Shown here in pieces: positions 23,309 through 33,141 of a DNA stretch of 64,000 nucleotides (positions are counted from its first letter, which is position 1; every line of letters starts with the position of its first letter). Below the pieces are notes generated by a model. That model saw only the letters and a program-made list of their open reading frames with translations, did no database searches and was not told where the DNA came from. The translations under genes and the position numbers were made by a program. Source of the DNA: Pseudanabaena sp. PCC 6802. Lineage in GTDB: Bacteria; Cyanobacteriota; Cyanobacteriia; Pseudanabaenales; Pseudanabaenaceae. The stretch spans positions 2,476,868 to 2,540,867 of the forward strand of contig NZ_KB235914.1 in assembly GCF_000332175.1 (NCBI RefSeq). The letters are read 5' to 3'.

Positions 23309-25165
23309 ATGAAGAAGTCAACGTTCCTCTTGGTTATGGCTTTAGTTGCCGTAGGTGTGGGCATGGGAGCCGGAATTGCTGCCTCCTTGGTATCGTTACG
23401 GAGCAAAAACACTCCGCAGGTGGAACCCGAGATTGTCGCCACATCAAATGTCTCGATATGTAGCTTCAATACCCTTACTGATGTCACTAACTCCTTGCAT
23501 AAGGCAAAATCGATCGAAGCGATCGCCCTCGATCCCCTCCCCACCTTAGTTAGTTTCGCGAATAATCTTTCTTCCGATCTGATTGCTACTTTGAATCCCG
23601 CACCTTGGCCGCAGATTAGCGATCGCGCTCGACAGGCGCGCGTCCCCATCATCATGTACCACGACATCACCGCCGTGAAGCAGGTCGATTGGGATGTTAC
23701 GCCTGAGGAATTGGCGCTGCATTTCCAGGCTATTCAAGACGCAGGCATGACTCCAATTAGTATGGATCGACTGGTCGATCACCTGCGTACAGGGGCATCT
23801 CTACCCGAAAAGCCCGTACTCTTGACCTTCGACGATAACTATCTCGGTCAATACCAATACGCTTTCCCATTACTGAGGCAATATAACTACCCTGCTGTGT
23901 GGTCGGTGCATACGGGCTATGTTGGCAAACTAGAAGGCAAGCCCAAAGCCACCTGGGATCAGTTGCGGGAAATGCAGCAAAGCGGCCTGATTACGATCGC
24001 TTCTCACACGGTCAATCACCTTAATTTGTCCGATCTTGACGATGACAAGATTACCAAAGAATTAGTAGATTCAAAACAAACATTGGAAAGGGAGTTAGGA
24101 ATCCCCATTCAATACTTTACCTATCCCGAAGGTTCCTACAGCGATCGCGTCAAGGAGAAAGTTAAGGAGGTCGGCTACAAAGCGGCGCTCACCATGAGCC
24201 TCAATCCCCGCCTGGAGCAGCCCGCAAATACATCTGAAGATATGCTAGCGATCAGGCGTTACGGGCAGTCGCGCTTGCAGGATGCCATCTCTGTCGCTTG
24301 GAATGGCTTAGACTCAACCCAAACCACTGCCTCCAGCGCCCTTTATCCCACCACTTTCTCTACACCCGTACAGAAAAAGCAGTTAACTGTCGATGGCTTG
24401 GGTCTAACACTCGTCTATGGGGGTAAACCCGTTACCGTCCATGCCGATACTCGCGGACAGGTGGCAGATATTATGAAGTCAACCCCAGCGATCGCCGCTG
24501 TGGATGGTGGCTTTTTCTCGCTAGAATCTCTGCAAGACAACAAGATGATCGGGCCGGTACTGAGCCAATTTTCCAGTCAAGCAGGCGTTCTGAATCCTGG
24601 TAGGAAAGGGGAAAATCCGTTACTAAAAGGTCGTCCCCTCGTCCTGATTAGTCCTGATGACGTGCGCTTTGTGCCTTACGATCCCGACAAGCATGCCACC
24701 CAAGAGCAATTGCAAGCGGAACTGCCGAGCGTTACCGATGCTTTTGTAGGAGCGGGGTGGTTGGTGCGCGACGGCAAGCCGCAACCAGCCGAAAGTTTTG
24801 GAAAGTTATATGGTTTTGATGCCCATCGCGATCGCGCGTTTTGGGGTATCGATCGCTCCGGTCGTCCTGTAATTGGGGTCACGATGGATATGATCGACTC
24901 GGTGGGCCTGGGTGTCATCCTGGCGAAAGCAGGTTTGTATAATGTGGTGATGCTGGATTCGGGTGCGAGTGCGGCGCTTGCCTATCGGGGCAAGTCGGTC
25001 ATGAGCTACGAACCCAGACCCGTCCCGCACATTGTTGCCCTCCTGCCACCCGAACCCAAAAAGGAAGAGACGCAAACAGACTCTTTAAGCTGTCCATCTG
25101 GTTTAAATACTACTGGCACGGATAGCACGACGGAACAAACCAAAGACACGTCAACATCGGAATAA
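23309..25165 (+). CDS. Polysaccharide deacetylase fused to a phosphodiester glycosidase domain
   Basis: A 618-residue exported protein. An N-terminal membrane segment (residues 5-28) serves as signal anchor. Residues about 110-310 form a NodB-type deacetylase: VPIIMYHDI, LLTFDDNYLGQY (metal-binding TFDD), SHTVNHLNL and FTYPEGSYSDRV. Residues about 355-570 form an NAGPA-like phosphodiester glycosidase domain, with AAVDGGFF, WGIDRSGRPVIGV and VVMLDSGASAALAY. The tail is Thr/Ser-rich. Together they suggest trimming of N-acetyl groups and exposed sugar phosphodiesters in envelope or exopolysaccharide. The two modules often occur separately. Confidence 0.93.
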   Translation: MKKSTFLLVMALVAVGVGMGAGIAASLVSLRSKNTPQVEPEIVATSNVSICSFNTLTDVTNSLHKAKSIEAIALDPLPTLVSFANNLSSDLIATLNPAPWPQISDRARQARVPIIMYHDITAVKQVDWDVTPEELALHFQAIQDAGMTPISMDRLVDHLRTGASLPEKPVLLTFDDNYLGQYQYAFPLLRQYNYPAVWSVHTGYVGKLEGKPKATWDQLREMQQSGLITIASHTVNHLNLSDLDDDKITKELVDSKQTLERELGIPIQYFTYPEGSYSDRVKEKVKEVGYKAALTMSLNPRLEQPANTSEDMLAIRRYGQSRLQDAISVAWNGLDSTQTTASSALYPTTFSTPVQKKQLTVDGLGLTLVYGGKPVTVHADTRGQVADIMKSTPAIAAVDGGFFSLESLQDNKMIGPVLSQFSSQAGVLNPGRKGENPLLKGRPLVLISPDDVRFVPYDPDKHATQEQLQAELPSVTDAFVGAGWLVRDGKPQPAESFGKLYGFDAHRDRAFWGIDRSGRPVIGVTMDMIDSVGLGVILAKAGLYNVVMLDSGASAALAYRGKSVMSYEPRPVPHIVALLPPEPKKEETQTDSLSCPSGLNTTGTDSTTEQTKDTSTSE

Positions 25166-25186
25166 ACAAAAAATATAGGAATCGCC

Positions 25187-25435
25187 TCAGGTGGGTACTA
25201 GTTCTCCCGGTCTGAGTTTCGCCCATTTGCCAGTTTCCCGTTTAAAGCTCTCGCAACCAACCACGTCCCACTCCATCTGAATTTCATCGCCAACCGTCCT
25301 GATGTTAACGTTGATGCTGGGCGAGATTGCCTCGAAGTCGGGCGTTTCGGTGAGGTGGGGTTGTTGGTGCTGTTGTTCTACGGCGTGGTAGGTGACGCAG
25401 CGATCGACATAGTGGCAGTTAACGCAGATGCACAT
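25187..25435 (-). CDS. ycf34: Ycf34 family protein
   Basis: An 82-residue protein with the Ycf34 opening MCICVNCHYVDRC (Cys2, Cys4, Cys7 and Cys13), TYHAVEQQHQQPHLTETPDF and the C-terminal EWDVVGCESF block. Ycf34 is conserved in cyanobacteria and red-algal plastids, and has been described as an Fe-S binding protein linked to photosynthetic electron transport. All expected Cys residues are present. It is convergent with the deacetylase gene and divergent from ndhO. Confidence 0.93.
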   Translation of the reverse strand: MCICVNCHYVDRCVTYHAVEQQHQQPHLTETPDFEAISPSINVNIRTVGDEIQMEWDVVGCESFKRETGKWAKLRPGELVPT

Positions 25436-25566
25436 AATTTTTACCCTCGACGCGGTTAGGGGACTAAAGGATCGAGAACGAGCTATAGGAATTATAGAAA
25501 TTCTCTAGCCTGCATTTCTTCTATAGTAATCGCGGGCAAGGTCAGTTGTGGGTAAAATACTTAAAG

Positions 25567-25670
25567 TATAGCCATAGACAGATCTGTTAGGACAGGGGGT
25601 GTGGGGGCTGCGCCCCCACGCAGGGGTGAAACCCCTGCACCCCGTCCTAAGCCTGTTGACTATAGCTATA
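25567..25670. repeat. MITE-like repeat (TATAGCTATA family), copy 3
   Basis: Ends are TATAGCCATAGACAG and CTGTTGACTATAGCTATA. The interior has GTGGGGGCTGCGCCCCCAC and GCAGGGGTGAAACCCCTGC perfect palindromes flanked by GGACAGGGGGT and ACCCCGTCC. It is the best-preserved copy, and lies between ycf34 and ndhO in their shared promoter region. Confidence 0.75.
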
Positions 25671-25704
25671 TTTTAAGAAACTTATACCAAACAAGTACTA
25701 AACT

Positions 25705-25920
25705 ATGGCTCTGAAAAAAGGTTCACTGGTCAAAGCAATCCGCGAAAAGCTAGACAACAGCGTTGAGGCACAGGCAAACGACACGCGCTGGTCTAACTAT
25801 ATTTTCGAGACCAATGGTGAAGTACTGGAATTTCGAGGCGACTACATCCAGGTCAAATTTATGCAAGTCCCCACCCCACCGATTTGGTTCCACAAAGACC
25901 AATTGCAAGAAGTAGGTTAG
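25705..25920 (+). CDS. ndhO: NAD(P)H-quinone oxidoreductase subunit O
   Basis: A 71-residue NdhO. It has KKGSLVKAIREKLDNSVEAQANDTRW, a GEVLEFRGDYIQVKF beta region, and PTPPIWFHKDQLQEV at the C-terminus, all characteristic of the family. NdhO is an oxygenic-photosynthesis-specific subunit of NDH-1, bound near the ferredoxin docking face on the cytoplasmic side of thylakoids. Length is normal. A terminator follows within 15 bp, so it appears to be monocistronic. Confidence 0.95.
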   Translation: MALKKGSLVKAIREKLDNSVEAQANDTRWSNYIFETNGEVLEFRGDYIQVKFMQVPTPPIWFHKDQLQEVG

Positions 25921-25932
25921 GAAAATAGATGC

Positions 25933-25957
25933 ACCCCGAGGCTAGCCTCGGGGTTTT
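25933..25957 (+). terminator. Rho-independent terminator after ndhO
   Basis: A perfect self-complementary stem CCCCGAGGCTAGCCTCGGGG (25934-25953) followed by TTTT. Confidence 0.88.
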
Positions 25958-27454
25958 CATATATTTGATATGGGAATTGCTGGTTAGTATCACCATCTCA
26001 ACTCGCTTCTACTGCTATGTTAGATTTATTAGCTCGGACTATTAACAAAGTTCGGGCTGTAGCTAGGGAAAATTATTTCCACTTTACCGAACTTTAGTAC
26101 AAATACGGGGATCGCTGTGACTTCAATTAAGGTATCGCCGATCGCCGCCCAATCCATATATAATTTGACATGCTTGAAGGCAGCCAGATCTTTTTTCAAT
26201 TGCTACTTAGATAGCTACCCGATCGCTTCCCTCACAAATATTAAATTTGCCCACAAAAGGATAAATATCGCGAATTTAATGTAGCAATACCAGAAAAGTT
26301 ATGGGATAATTAGTACACGATCGCAAAAGAAGTCCAAAGTAGAAGTTTCTCTAAGAATGTATTGCGATCGCTTAGTACGGACACCTAGTCCGAGCAAACG
26401 AGGTATCTGCGACGCAGAGTTTGTCTAATGCGATCGCATTTAGTTTTCTTAGTCTCAAGAGAATGAGGCTAGATCTATATTTCGTAAAACTCAATTAACT
26501 CGACTGTAGCGAGTTTCAGGCCAGTTGCGAGCGGCGTAACGATCGCTCAAGGTGTTATGCGATAAACTTCTTGAACTTCGATTTTGAATGACGCTCGTTC
26601 GCATTCATCTGAAAGCCGCTGCGGAAGTTGCCAAAGCAGGCAGGTGCGTATAGCCAATATCTTTTGGGAAGGTCGCAGTTAGTCGATCTAGGGGCGATCT
26701 GCGCCACCAAATCCCCCAATTCTGGGGAGTTTTGAGAAATCCGTTGCCCTCAATTTTGTGGTAGGAGGTGCGATCTTTAGGTTCTCATCCATTCTAACAA
26801 ATGGTAAGTCGGTGTGGGATTATTTGTCTGGTGGAAGCTGTATTGCCCTGCAATTGATTGAGGGAATGGAGCTTTTGCGATCTCGCGAAATAAATCTAAA
26901 GCGGTTTTTATAGCGGTTTTCATCTGAAAACGAGAAGGGGGTTTGGGGGCGTTGCCCCCAAGAAGGGGAGGCAGGGCGGTCTTGGGGGTTCCCCGCTAGA
27001 GCCACTGCCGTGTGGAACCCCTTCACCCCGTCAATAAAACCTGTTCTCAATTGAAAAACGCTATACCTTGGAACGAGACAAGGGAGAGTGGAGGCATACA
27101 GCTTTGGCAACCAGATGCCAGGAAACAATCGCAATGTAAAGAAAAAATAACGTTATGTGAATTTTTTGCGGAACGTGTTGTATGGTTATATAACTAATAA
27201 GTTATATTAATCGGACTATAATCTACTACCTGGCTTTTACTGAAGCGGAGGGAGAAGGGGAGGTGGCTTCGTGACTAAAAAATTATTCCCAATAGATTCT
27301 CAGTAAATTCCTAAAGATTCGATCGGTTCGATTCTCAGGGAACTACTCTCGGACAAATTTGCGCTCCATTTTAGAAAAATAATATTTGCTGCCACTTTGG
27401 TCTCCAGGTGTAGAGATGCTGTAGGGATGGAAGTGAGTTGGCGAGGAGGTTTTT
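25958..27454. other. 1.5-kb region without a recognisable gene
   Basis: No reading frame here has family motifs. The region is AT-rich at 26020-26330. It has several HIP1 sites and scattered short palindromes (for example CGGACACCTAGTCCG near 26378). A large MITE-like element occupies 26909-27065. Small frames near 26500-26650 look like degenerated coding sequence on the minus strand, but I cannot assign them. The last 100 bp should include the promoter and ribosome-binding site (GAGGAGG at 27441-27447) of the RTX gene. Confidence 0.5.
26909..27065. repeat. MITE-like repeat (TATAGCGTTTTTCA family), copy 2, inverted
   Basis: TATAGCGGTTTTCATCTGAAAA on the left and TCTCAATTGAAAAACGCTATA on the right, in the reverse orientation to the copy at 15742. 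It shares GGGGTTTGGGGGCGTTGCCCCCAA and GGTTTTATTGACGGGGTGAAGG (reverse complement) with that copy. It carries about 45 bp of extra GC-rich palindromic core (near 26968-27015). Confidence 0.7.
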
Positions 27455-29556
27455 ATGAATACGTTTGAGGTGAATACTATGTTGGGCGATCGCGCTTTGG
27501 AAGATTCTCTTGAAGCGGCGCGGGCATATCTCGGGCAATTTGCTACTGCTCCCGATTTTGCGCCCAGGATGCAGGCAGCGTTTGGCGAAGGGATCGACGT
27601 TGCCGATTTACAGGTGGCGTGGCGGGCTGGCGATTTCAGTGGGTTGCCGAGGGTTGAGGTGCGATCGCCCGCAGAAATCAATGGAGCAAATGGGGCGTAT
27701 GCGGCTGCGACTGACACCATCTATCTATCGCGGGATTTTCTGGATCGCAATGCGGGCAATTTGGAGCCGATTGTCAGCGTCCTGTTGGAAGAGATGGGAC
27801 ATGCGGTTGATGCGCGGCTGAATCGCGCTGATAGTCTTGGGGATGAGGGAGCGATTTTCTCGGCATTGGTTCGCGGTGAAAGGCTAACTCCTCAATTGTT
27901 GGCATTGCTGAAGGCAAAGGACGATTCTGCTACCGTTACATTAGATGGGAAAGATGTTGCGATCGAGCAAGACAATATCGTCGGCACTGATGGGAATGAC
28001 AATCTCCCTGGTACGAGCGGTAACGATACGATTGACGGTCTGGGTGGAAATGACGTTATTAATGGTTTGGGAGGCGACGATTCGCTAATTGGGGGTCTGG
28101 GTAACGACCAGGTTTATGGCGATGTAGGCAACGACACCCTTGATGGCGGTGAAGGGGATGACTATCTCATTCCAGGCTCAGGAGTGAATGCTATCATCGG
28201 CGGTGCGGGAACAGAACGCCTCGACCTCGACTACTCAACGCAAACTAGCAACCTGAAAGTTGACTATAGCGACCCAAACAACGGCACAATTTCTGACGAT
28301 TCGACACTCAAAGAAGTAGAGTGGATTGTTATTGGCGGTGGCTCTGGCAACGATACGATTGATATTTCAGCTACTACAAGTACCGACTATGTTTTGAGCG
28401 GAGCAGGTAACGACTTAATTGTTAGCGGTTCGGCTTCCTATGACCGACTTGAAGGTGGGGATGGCAACGATACCATTCGAGGGGGTGTTGGTGATGAAGT
28501 CAACGCCGGCAACCTTGGTGGTATCTATGGTCAAGCTGGAGATGACAGCCTGCTGGGAGAAGCAGGGAACGATTATCTCGATGGTGGAGTAGGCAACGAC
28601 ACCCTTGATGGTGGTGAAGGGGATGACTATCTCATCCCAGGCCCAGGAGTGAATGCTATCATCGGTGGTGCGGGAACAGAACGCCTCGACCTCGACTACT
28701 CAACGCAAACTAGCAACCTGAAAGTTGACTATAGCGACCCAAACAACGGCACAATTTCTGACGATTCGACACTCAAAGAAGTAGAGTGGATTGTTATTAG
28801 CGGTGGCTCTGGCAACGATACGATTGATATTTCAGCTACTACAAGTACCGACTATGTTTTGAGCGGAGCAGGTAACGACTTAATTGTTAGCGGTTCGGCT
28901 TCCTATGACCGACTTGAAGGTGGGGATGGCAACGATACCATTCGAGGGGGTGTTGGTGATGAAGTCAACGCCGGCAACCTTGGTGGTATCTATGGTCAAG
29001 CTGGAGATGACAGCCTGCTGGGAGAAGCAGGGAACGATTATCTCGATGGTGGAGTAGGCAACGACACCCTTGATGGTGGTGAAGGGGATGACTATCTCAT
29101 CCCAGGCCCAGGAGTGAATGCTATCATCGGTGGTGCGGGAACAGAACGCCTCGACCTCGACTACTCAACGCAAACTAGCAACCTGAAAGTTGACTATAGC
29201 GACCCAAACAACGGCACAATTTCTGACGATTCGACACTCAAAGAAGTAGAGTGGATTGTTATTGGCGGTGGCTCTGGCAACGATACGATTGATATTTCAG
29301 CTACTACAAGTACCGACTATGTTTTGAGCGGAGCAGGTAACGACTTAATTGTTAGCGGTTCGGCTTCCTATGACCGACTTGAAGGTGGGGATGGCAACGA
29401 TACCATTCGAGGGGGTGTTGGTGATGAAGTCAACGCCGGCAACCTTGGTGGTATCTATGGTCAAGCTGGAGATGACAGCCTGCTGGGAGAAGCAGGGAAC
29501 GATTATCTCGATGGTGGTTCGGGCAATGACACCTTAGATGGCGGTTCGGGCAATGA
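27455..29556 (+). pseudogene. Giant RTX/cadherin-like secreted protein, 5' fragment
   Basis: First 700 codons of a gene split by two insertion sequences; the frame runs on to 29605 through 16 codons of IS256 sequence. GGAGG lies 6 bases before the ATG. Residues about 1-170 form a domain seen at the N-terminus of many cyanobacterial RTX proteins, with VLLEEMGHAVDARLN and a GDEGAIFSAL segment. This resembles a zinc-peptidase helix but lacks the first His of HExxH. From about residue 178 come Ca2+-binding nonapeptides (GGxGxDxLx), including three nearly identical 155-residue modules. No N-terminal signal peptide, as expected for type I secretion. As it stands, the product lacks the C-terminal export region encoded beyond 34632. 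Confidence 0.88.
28126..29520 (+). repeat. Triplicated 465-bp module within the RTX gene
   Basis: Three head-to-tail units, 28126-28590, 28591-29055 and 29056-29520, each encoding 155 residues from GNDTLDGGEGDDYLIPG to GEAGNDYLDGG. By eye only a handful of base differences separate them (for example TTCCAGGCTC/TCCCAGGCCC and ATTGGCGG/ATTAGCGG). This implies very recent duplication or ongoing gene conversion. Confidence 0.9.
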
Positions 29557-30914
29557 GAGAGTGCTCAGATTTTTGTGTAAGCGAGAAATAAGGTCAGTAA
29601 TTTAAACGTCCTGGGAATAGGATAGCAAAATATGACAACGCTGCCTTCCAATCTTTAAGGGGGCGAGTCCAACGCTTGGCAATGTTATGCATGGCCAAGA
29701 ACATGAGCTTGAAGACAGATTCCTCATCGGGGAAGACAGCCTTGGTTTTAATCACCTTGCGCAGGGAGCGATTGAGGGATTCAATGGCATTGGTAGTGTA
29801 GATGACTTTGCGGATGTCCATGGGATAGTCAAAGATGGGGATAATGTTCTGCCAATGGCGCAGCCAGATTTGGCTAATCGCGGGGTATAGGCGATCCCAC
29901 TTGGCGGCAAAAGCCTCAAGCGCAGCTTCGGCTTCTGCCAAAGTGGCAGCATGATAAATGGGCTTGAGGTCAGCCACAACAGCTTTAGCGTCTTTCCAGG
30001 GCACATGACGCAAACAGTTGCGGATCAGATGCACAATACATAGTTGCACCTGGGTTTGCGGGAAAACAGCCTCAATCGCCTGGGGGAATCCCACTAAGCC
30101 ATCGCAACAGGCAATCAGAATGTCCTTGACCCCACGGTTTTTGAGGTCAGTCAGCACCTTGAGCCAGAACTTAGCGCCTTCGGATTCCACCTCCCCAATC
30201 CACAGCCCAAGCAATTCTTTGTTGCCCTCAACCGTAATACCCAAGACGACATAGACCGCTCGCTTGCTCACCCGACCCGACACCTTGATATTCACGTAGA
30301 GGGCATCGAGGTAAATGATGGGATATACAGGTTCCAGGGGACGGCACTGCCAAGCCTTGACCTCGTCGCTAACTGCATCAGTGACCTCACTGATGAGTGC
30401 GGCGGAGATCTTGGCACCATAGAGTTCTTCGAGTTGAGCACTAATGTCTCGGGTGCTTAATCCCCGTGCATACATAGCCAGGATTTTCTCATCGAGTCCT
30501 GCTATTCGCCTTTGGTGTTTCGGTACCAGCACGGGGTCAAACTCGCCGTTACGGTCTCGCGGTATCGACAACTCCATTTCGCCCTGTTGCGACTGCACCG
30601 TCTTCTGCGAGTAGCCATTGCGGCTGTTGCGTCGCACAACTTCGTCTTCTACCGCTTCCTCTCCCTTAGGCGTGCTTGATTTGAGGTGATGGCTCAGCTC
30701 TCCCGTGAGCGCTCGCTCGATTAGTCGTTGACTCAGTTGCTTCAGTAAGCCCGATTCTCCTAGAATGTCCTCGGGGCTATGGCACTCTGACACCAACTCG
30801 TCTAGTAGTTCATCTGTACGATTAGTTGCTTGTTTGCCTCTTAACATGTTGCGGTCTCCTTGGTTTTTGTGATTCTAGACCGCTTACACAAAATTCTGAT
30901 CAGTCTCGCAATGA
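29550..30914 (-). mobile_element. IS256-family insertion sequence in the RTX gene
   Basis: The element spans 29557-30907 (1351 bp). Its ends are imperfect inverted repeats: GAGAGTGCTCAGATTTTTGT at the left, and the reverse complement GAGACTGATCAGAATTTTGT at the right. The flanking 7 bp GCAATGA is duplicated at 29550-29556 and 30908-30914. It holds one intact minus-strand transposase gene. Excising it with one duplicate restores GGSGNDYLGGGDGND in the host gene. Confidence 0.93.
29594..30847 (-). CDS. IS256-family transposase
   Basis: A 417-residue Mutator-like (Transposase_mut) DDE enzyme. Catalytic residues lie in IIYLDALYVNIK (first Asp), IACCDGLVGFPQAIEAVFP (second Asp) and YTTNAIESLNRSLRK (Glu). 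The N-terminal GELSHHLKSS and RNGYSQKTVQ segments are family features. The length is complete and no frameshift is seen, so the element could be active. It is transcribed against the host gene. Confidence 0.96.
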   Translation of the reverse strand: MLRGKQATNRTDELLDELVSECHSPEDILGESGLLKQLSQRLIERALTGELSHHLKSSTPKGEEAVEDEVVRRNSRNGYSQKTVQSQQGEMELSIPRDRNGEFDPVLVPKHQRRIAGLDEKILAMYARGLSTRDISAQLEELYGAKISAALISEVTDAVSDEVKAWQCRPLEPVYPIIYLDALYVNIKVSGRVSKRAVYVVLGITVEGNKELLGLWIGEVESEGAKFWLKVLTDLKNRGVKDILIACCDGLVGFPQAIEAVFPQTQVQLCIVHLIRNCLRHVPWKDAKAVVADLKPIYHAATLAEAEAALEAFAAKWDRLYPAISQIWLRHWQNIIPIFDYPMDIRKVIYTTNAIESLNRSLRKVIKTKAVFPDEESVFKLMFLAMHNIAKRWTRPLKDWKAALSYFAILFPGRLNY

Positions 30915-33141
30915 CTACCTTGGTGGTGGCGATGGCAACGATGTATTTACCTTTGCTCTTAACTCTGGCATTGATACTGTTGCCGACTTCATCAAAGGTG
31001 CGGACAAGATCGACTTGACTGCCTACAACACCAACTTCAGCGACCTCAGATCTAACACTGCCCAAGTAGGTGCGAACACGCTCATTAATCTAGGAAATGG
31101 AAACTCAATAACCCTTCTCAATTTCACCGCTACCAATCTGGAGGAGAGTGACTTCATCGGTCTTGGTGCATCTCCTCCCACCCCCAATCTATTCCTAACG
31201 GGGATCGTCGATTTTTCAACAGACTCAGCAGGTAACATTAGTGGAGGACAAGGATGGAACACATTGAGTGGCGATCCTCCTCACGATTTATGGGTCATCC
31301 AGGGTGACAATTTGAATGGTACCTTTGTCAATAGTTCGGGTGCAAGTATAAGTATCCCTCTTTCAGCGGGGGAAACAACATTTACCCTATACGGAAATCC
31401 CGGGAATACTCAATTTTTCTCTTTCTCTGGATTAAATCTCTTCTTCAACGGTAACAACAATAACCCTGGTATTTCAGTCTTTACTCCTGTATCAACTTCA
31501 AATGTCTTGCCGGGATTTCCTTCTGTTAACAGCAGTCCACTAACCATAAACCTAGGATTCACTACCATAGTACCGGCTTCTGGTAGTGCGATCTTCAGTC
31601 TTGGAGACAAGCGGGTTGAATTGACCAGTTATGGCTGGTATACTCCATCCGTCTTCGCACAGGATCGAGTCCAGGCTTACGCACTAGCTCCAGGTGCAGG
31701 TTATGATTTTATTGGCAAGTTCACGTTAAGAGTTGGCACTGCTTCTTCCGTTCCAACGGAAGGAGACGATACCCTCTACGGAACGCCGGGGAACGACACG
31801 ATTGATGCTTTGGGTGGCAACGATCTGATTTTTGGTCTGGGTGCTAATGACAGCTTGATCGGCGGTACTGGCAACGACACTATCGATCCCGGTTTGGGCA
31901 ACGACACCGTTGATGGTGGCGACGGCACCGATCTACTGACCGTAGATTACTCCAGCCTCACTACCGATATCTCTTCCACCAACTCCGGCACCAGCGGCAC
32001 GATTTCTACGACTGATAACAGCGTCAACTATTCCAGCATCGAGCAAATGAATCTCAGCGGCGGTAGTGGCAATGACACGCTGGTTGGCACCTCTGGCGGC
32101 GACACGCTGAGCGGTAACGGCGGCGAAGATTATATGGTAGGCGGCGAAGGCGATGACAGTCTCGACGGTGGGGCTGGCAACGACACGTTAGACGGCGGAT
32201 CGGGCAATAACACCCTCAATGGCGGTGCTGGTGGCGATGCGATCGCTGTATCTGGTTCGGGTACGGTGTTCGGTGGCGATGGCAACGATACTTTCATCTT
32301 CTATGGCCCATTCACAGGCATTATCGATGGAGGTGGCGGTAGCGACAGCATCTTTATTGCACCTACTTACCCTGGAGACATTATTTTCCCAGGAGCGCCA
32401 GGAACGCCAGGAGCGATCTCGGGCATTGAAACGATTGCTGTCCAATCTAGCAGCGGCAACGACTACCTGATCGGAGGCGATGGCAATGACTCTTTGGACG
32501 GACAGGGCGGTAACGATACCCTGGACAGTAAGGGTGGCAACGATACCTTGCTCGGCGGTACTGGCAATGATGTCCTCAAGCCTGGCTTGGGAACAGACAC
32601 CGTTGATGGTGGTGCTGGCGACGATTTGCTGGTGGTGGACTACGCCAGTCTCAGTACCGACGTATCTTCGTCTCACAACAACGGTTCCGGCAGCATCAGC
32701 ACTACCGACAATCGGGTTGACTATGCCAACATCGAACGGTTGAGCCTGACAACTGGCAGCGGTAACGACGTGCTGGCAGGCACCAGCGGCAACGACACCC
32801 TCATTGCTGGCAATGGTAATGATTCGCTATTCGGTGGTGTGGGTAACGACAGCCTCGATGGTGGAGATGGTAACGATACGCTAGTCGGGGCTAACCCCAC
32901 CAGTACCAACCCTGGTTTGGCTGAAATCGATACCCTGGCAGGCGGTGCGGGTAGCGATCTCTTTATCCTCGGCGATTCGACCTGGCAAGCCTACGACGAT
33001 CGCAATGCGGCAACGAATGGCACGAACGACTACGCGATTATTACTGGTTTCAATTCCAGCGATGGCGATACCATTCAACTCCAAGGTCCCAAGAGCAAAT
33101 ACCTTTTGGAAACATCTGGTTCCGACACGCGGCTGTTAATT
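30915..33141 (+). pseudogene. Giant RTX/cadherin-like secreted protein, middle fragment
   Basis: 742 codons between the two insertion sequences, in phase with both neighbours once these are removed. It opens with a C-capping RTX segment (DVFTFALNSGIDTVADFIKG, KIDLTAYNT). A beta-rich domain of about 180 residues without recognised family follows (31200-31740: VDFSTDSAGNISGGQGWN...). Then come two long RTX blocks, each with a VDYSSL/VDYASL module and several GGxGNDxL nonapeptides, and a DLFILGDSTWQAYDDRN segment typical of cyanobacterial calcium-binding proteins. On its own the fragment has no normal start; a frame from 30826 begins in IS sequence. Confidence 0.88.

Noticed and set aside
28126-29520. 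Tandem repeats considered as a CRISPR or satellite array
   Set aside because: Units are 465 bp, in frame, and encode RTX calcium-binding motifs. There are no short repeats with unique spacers.
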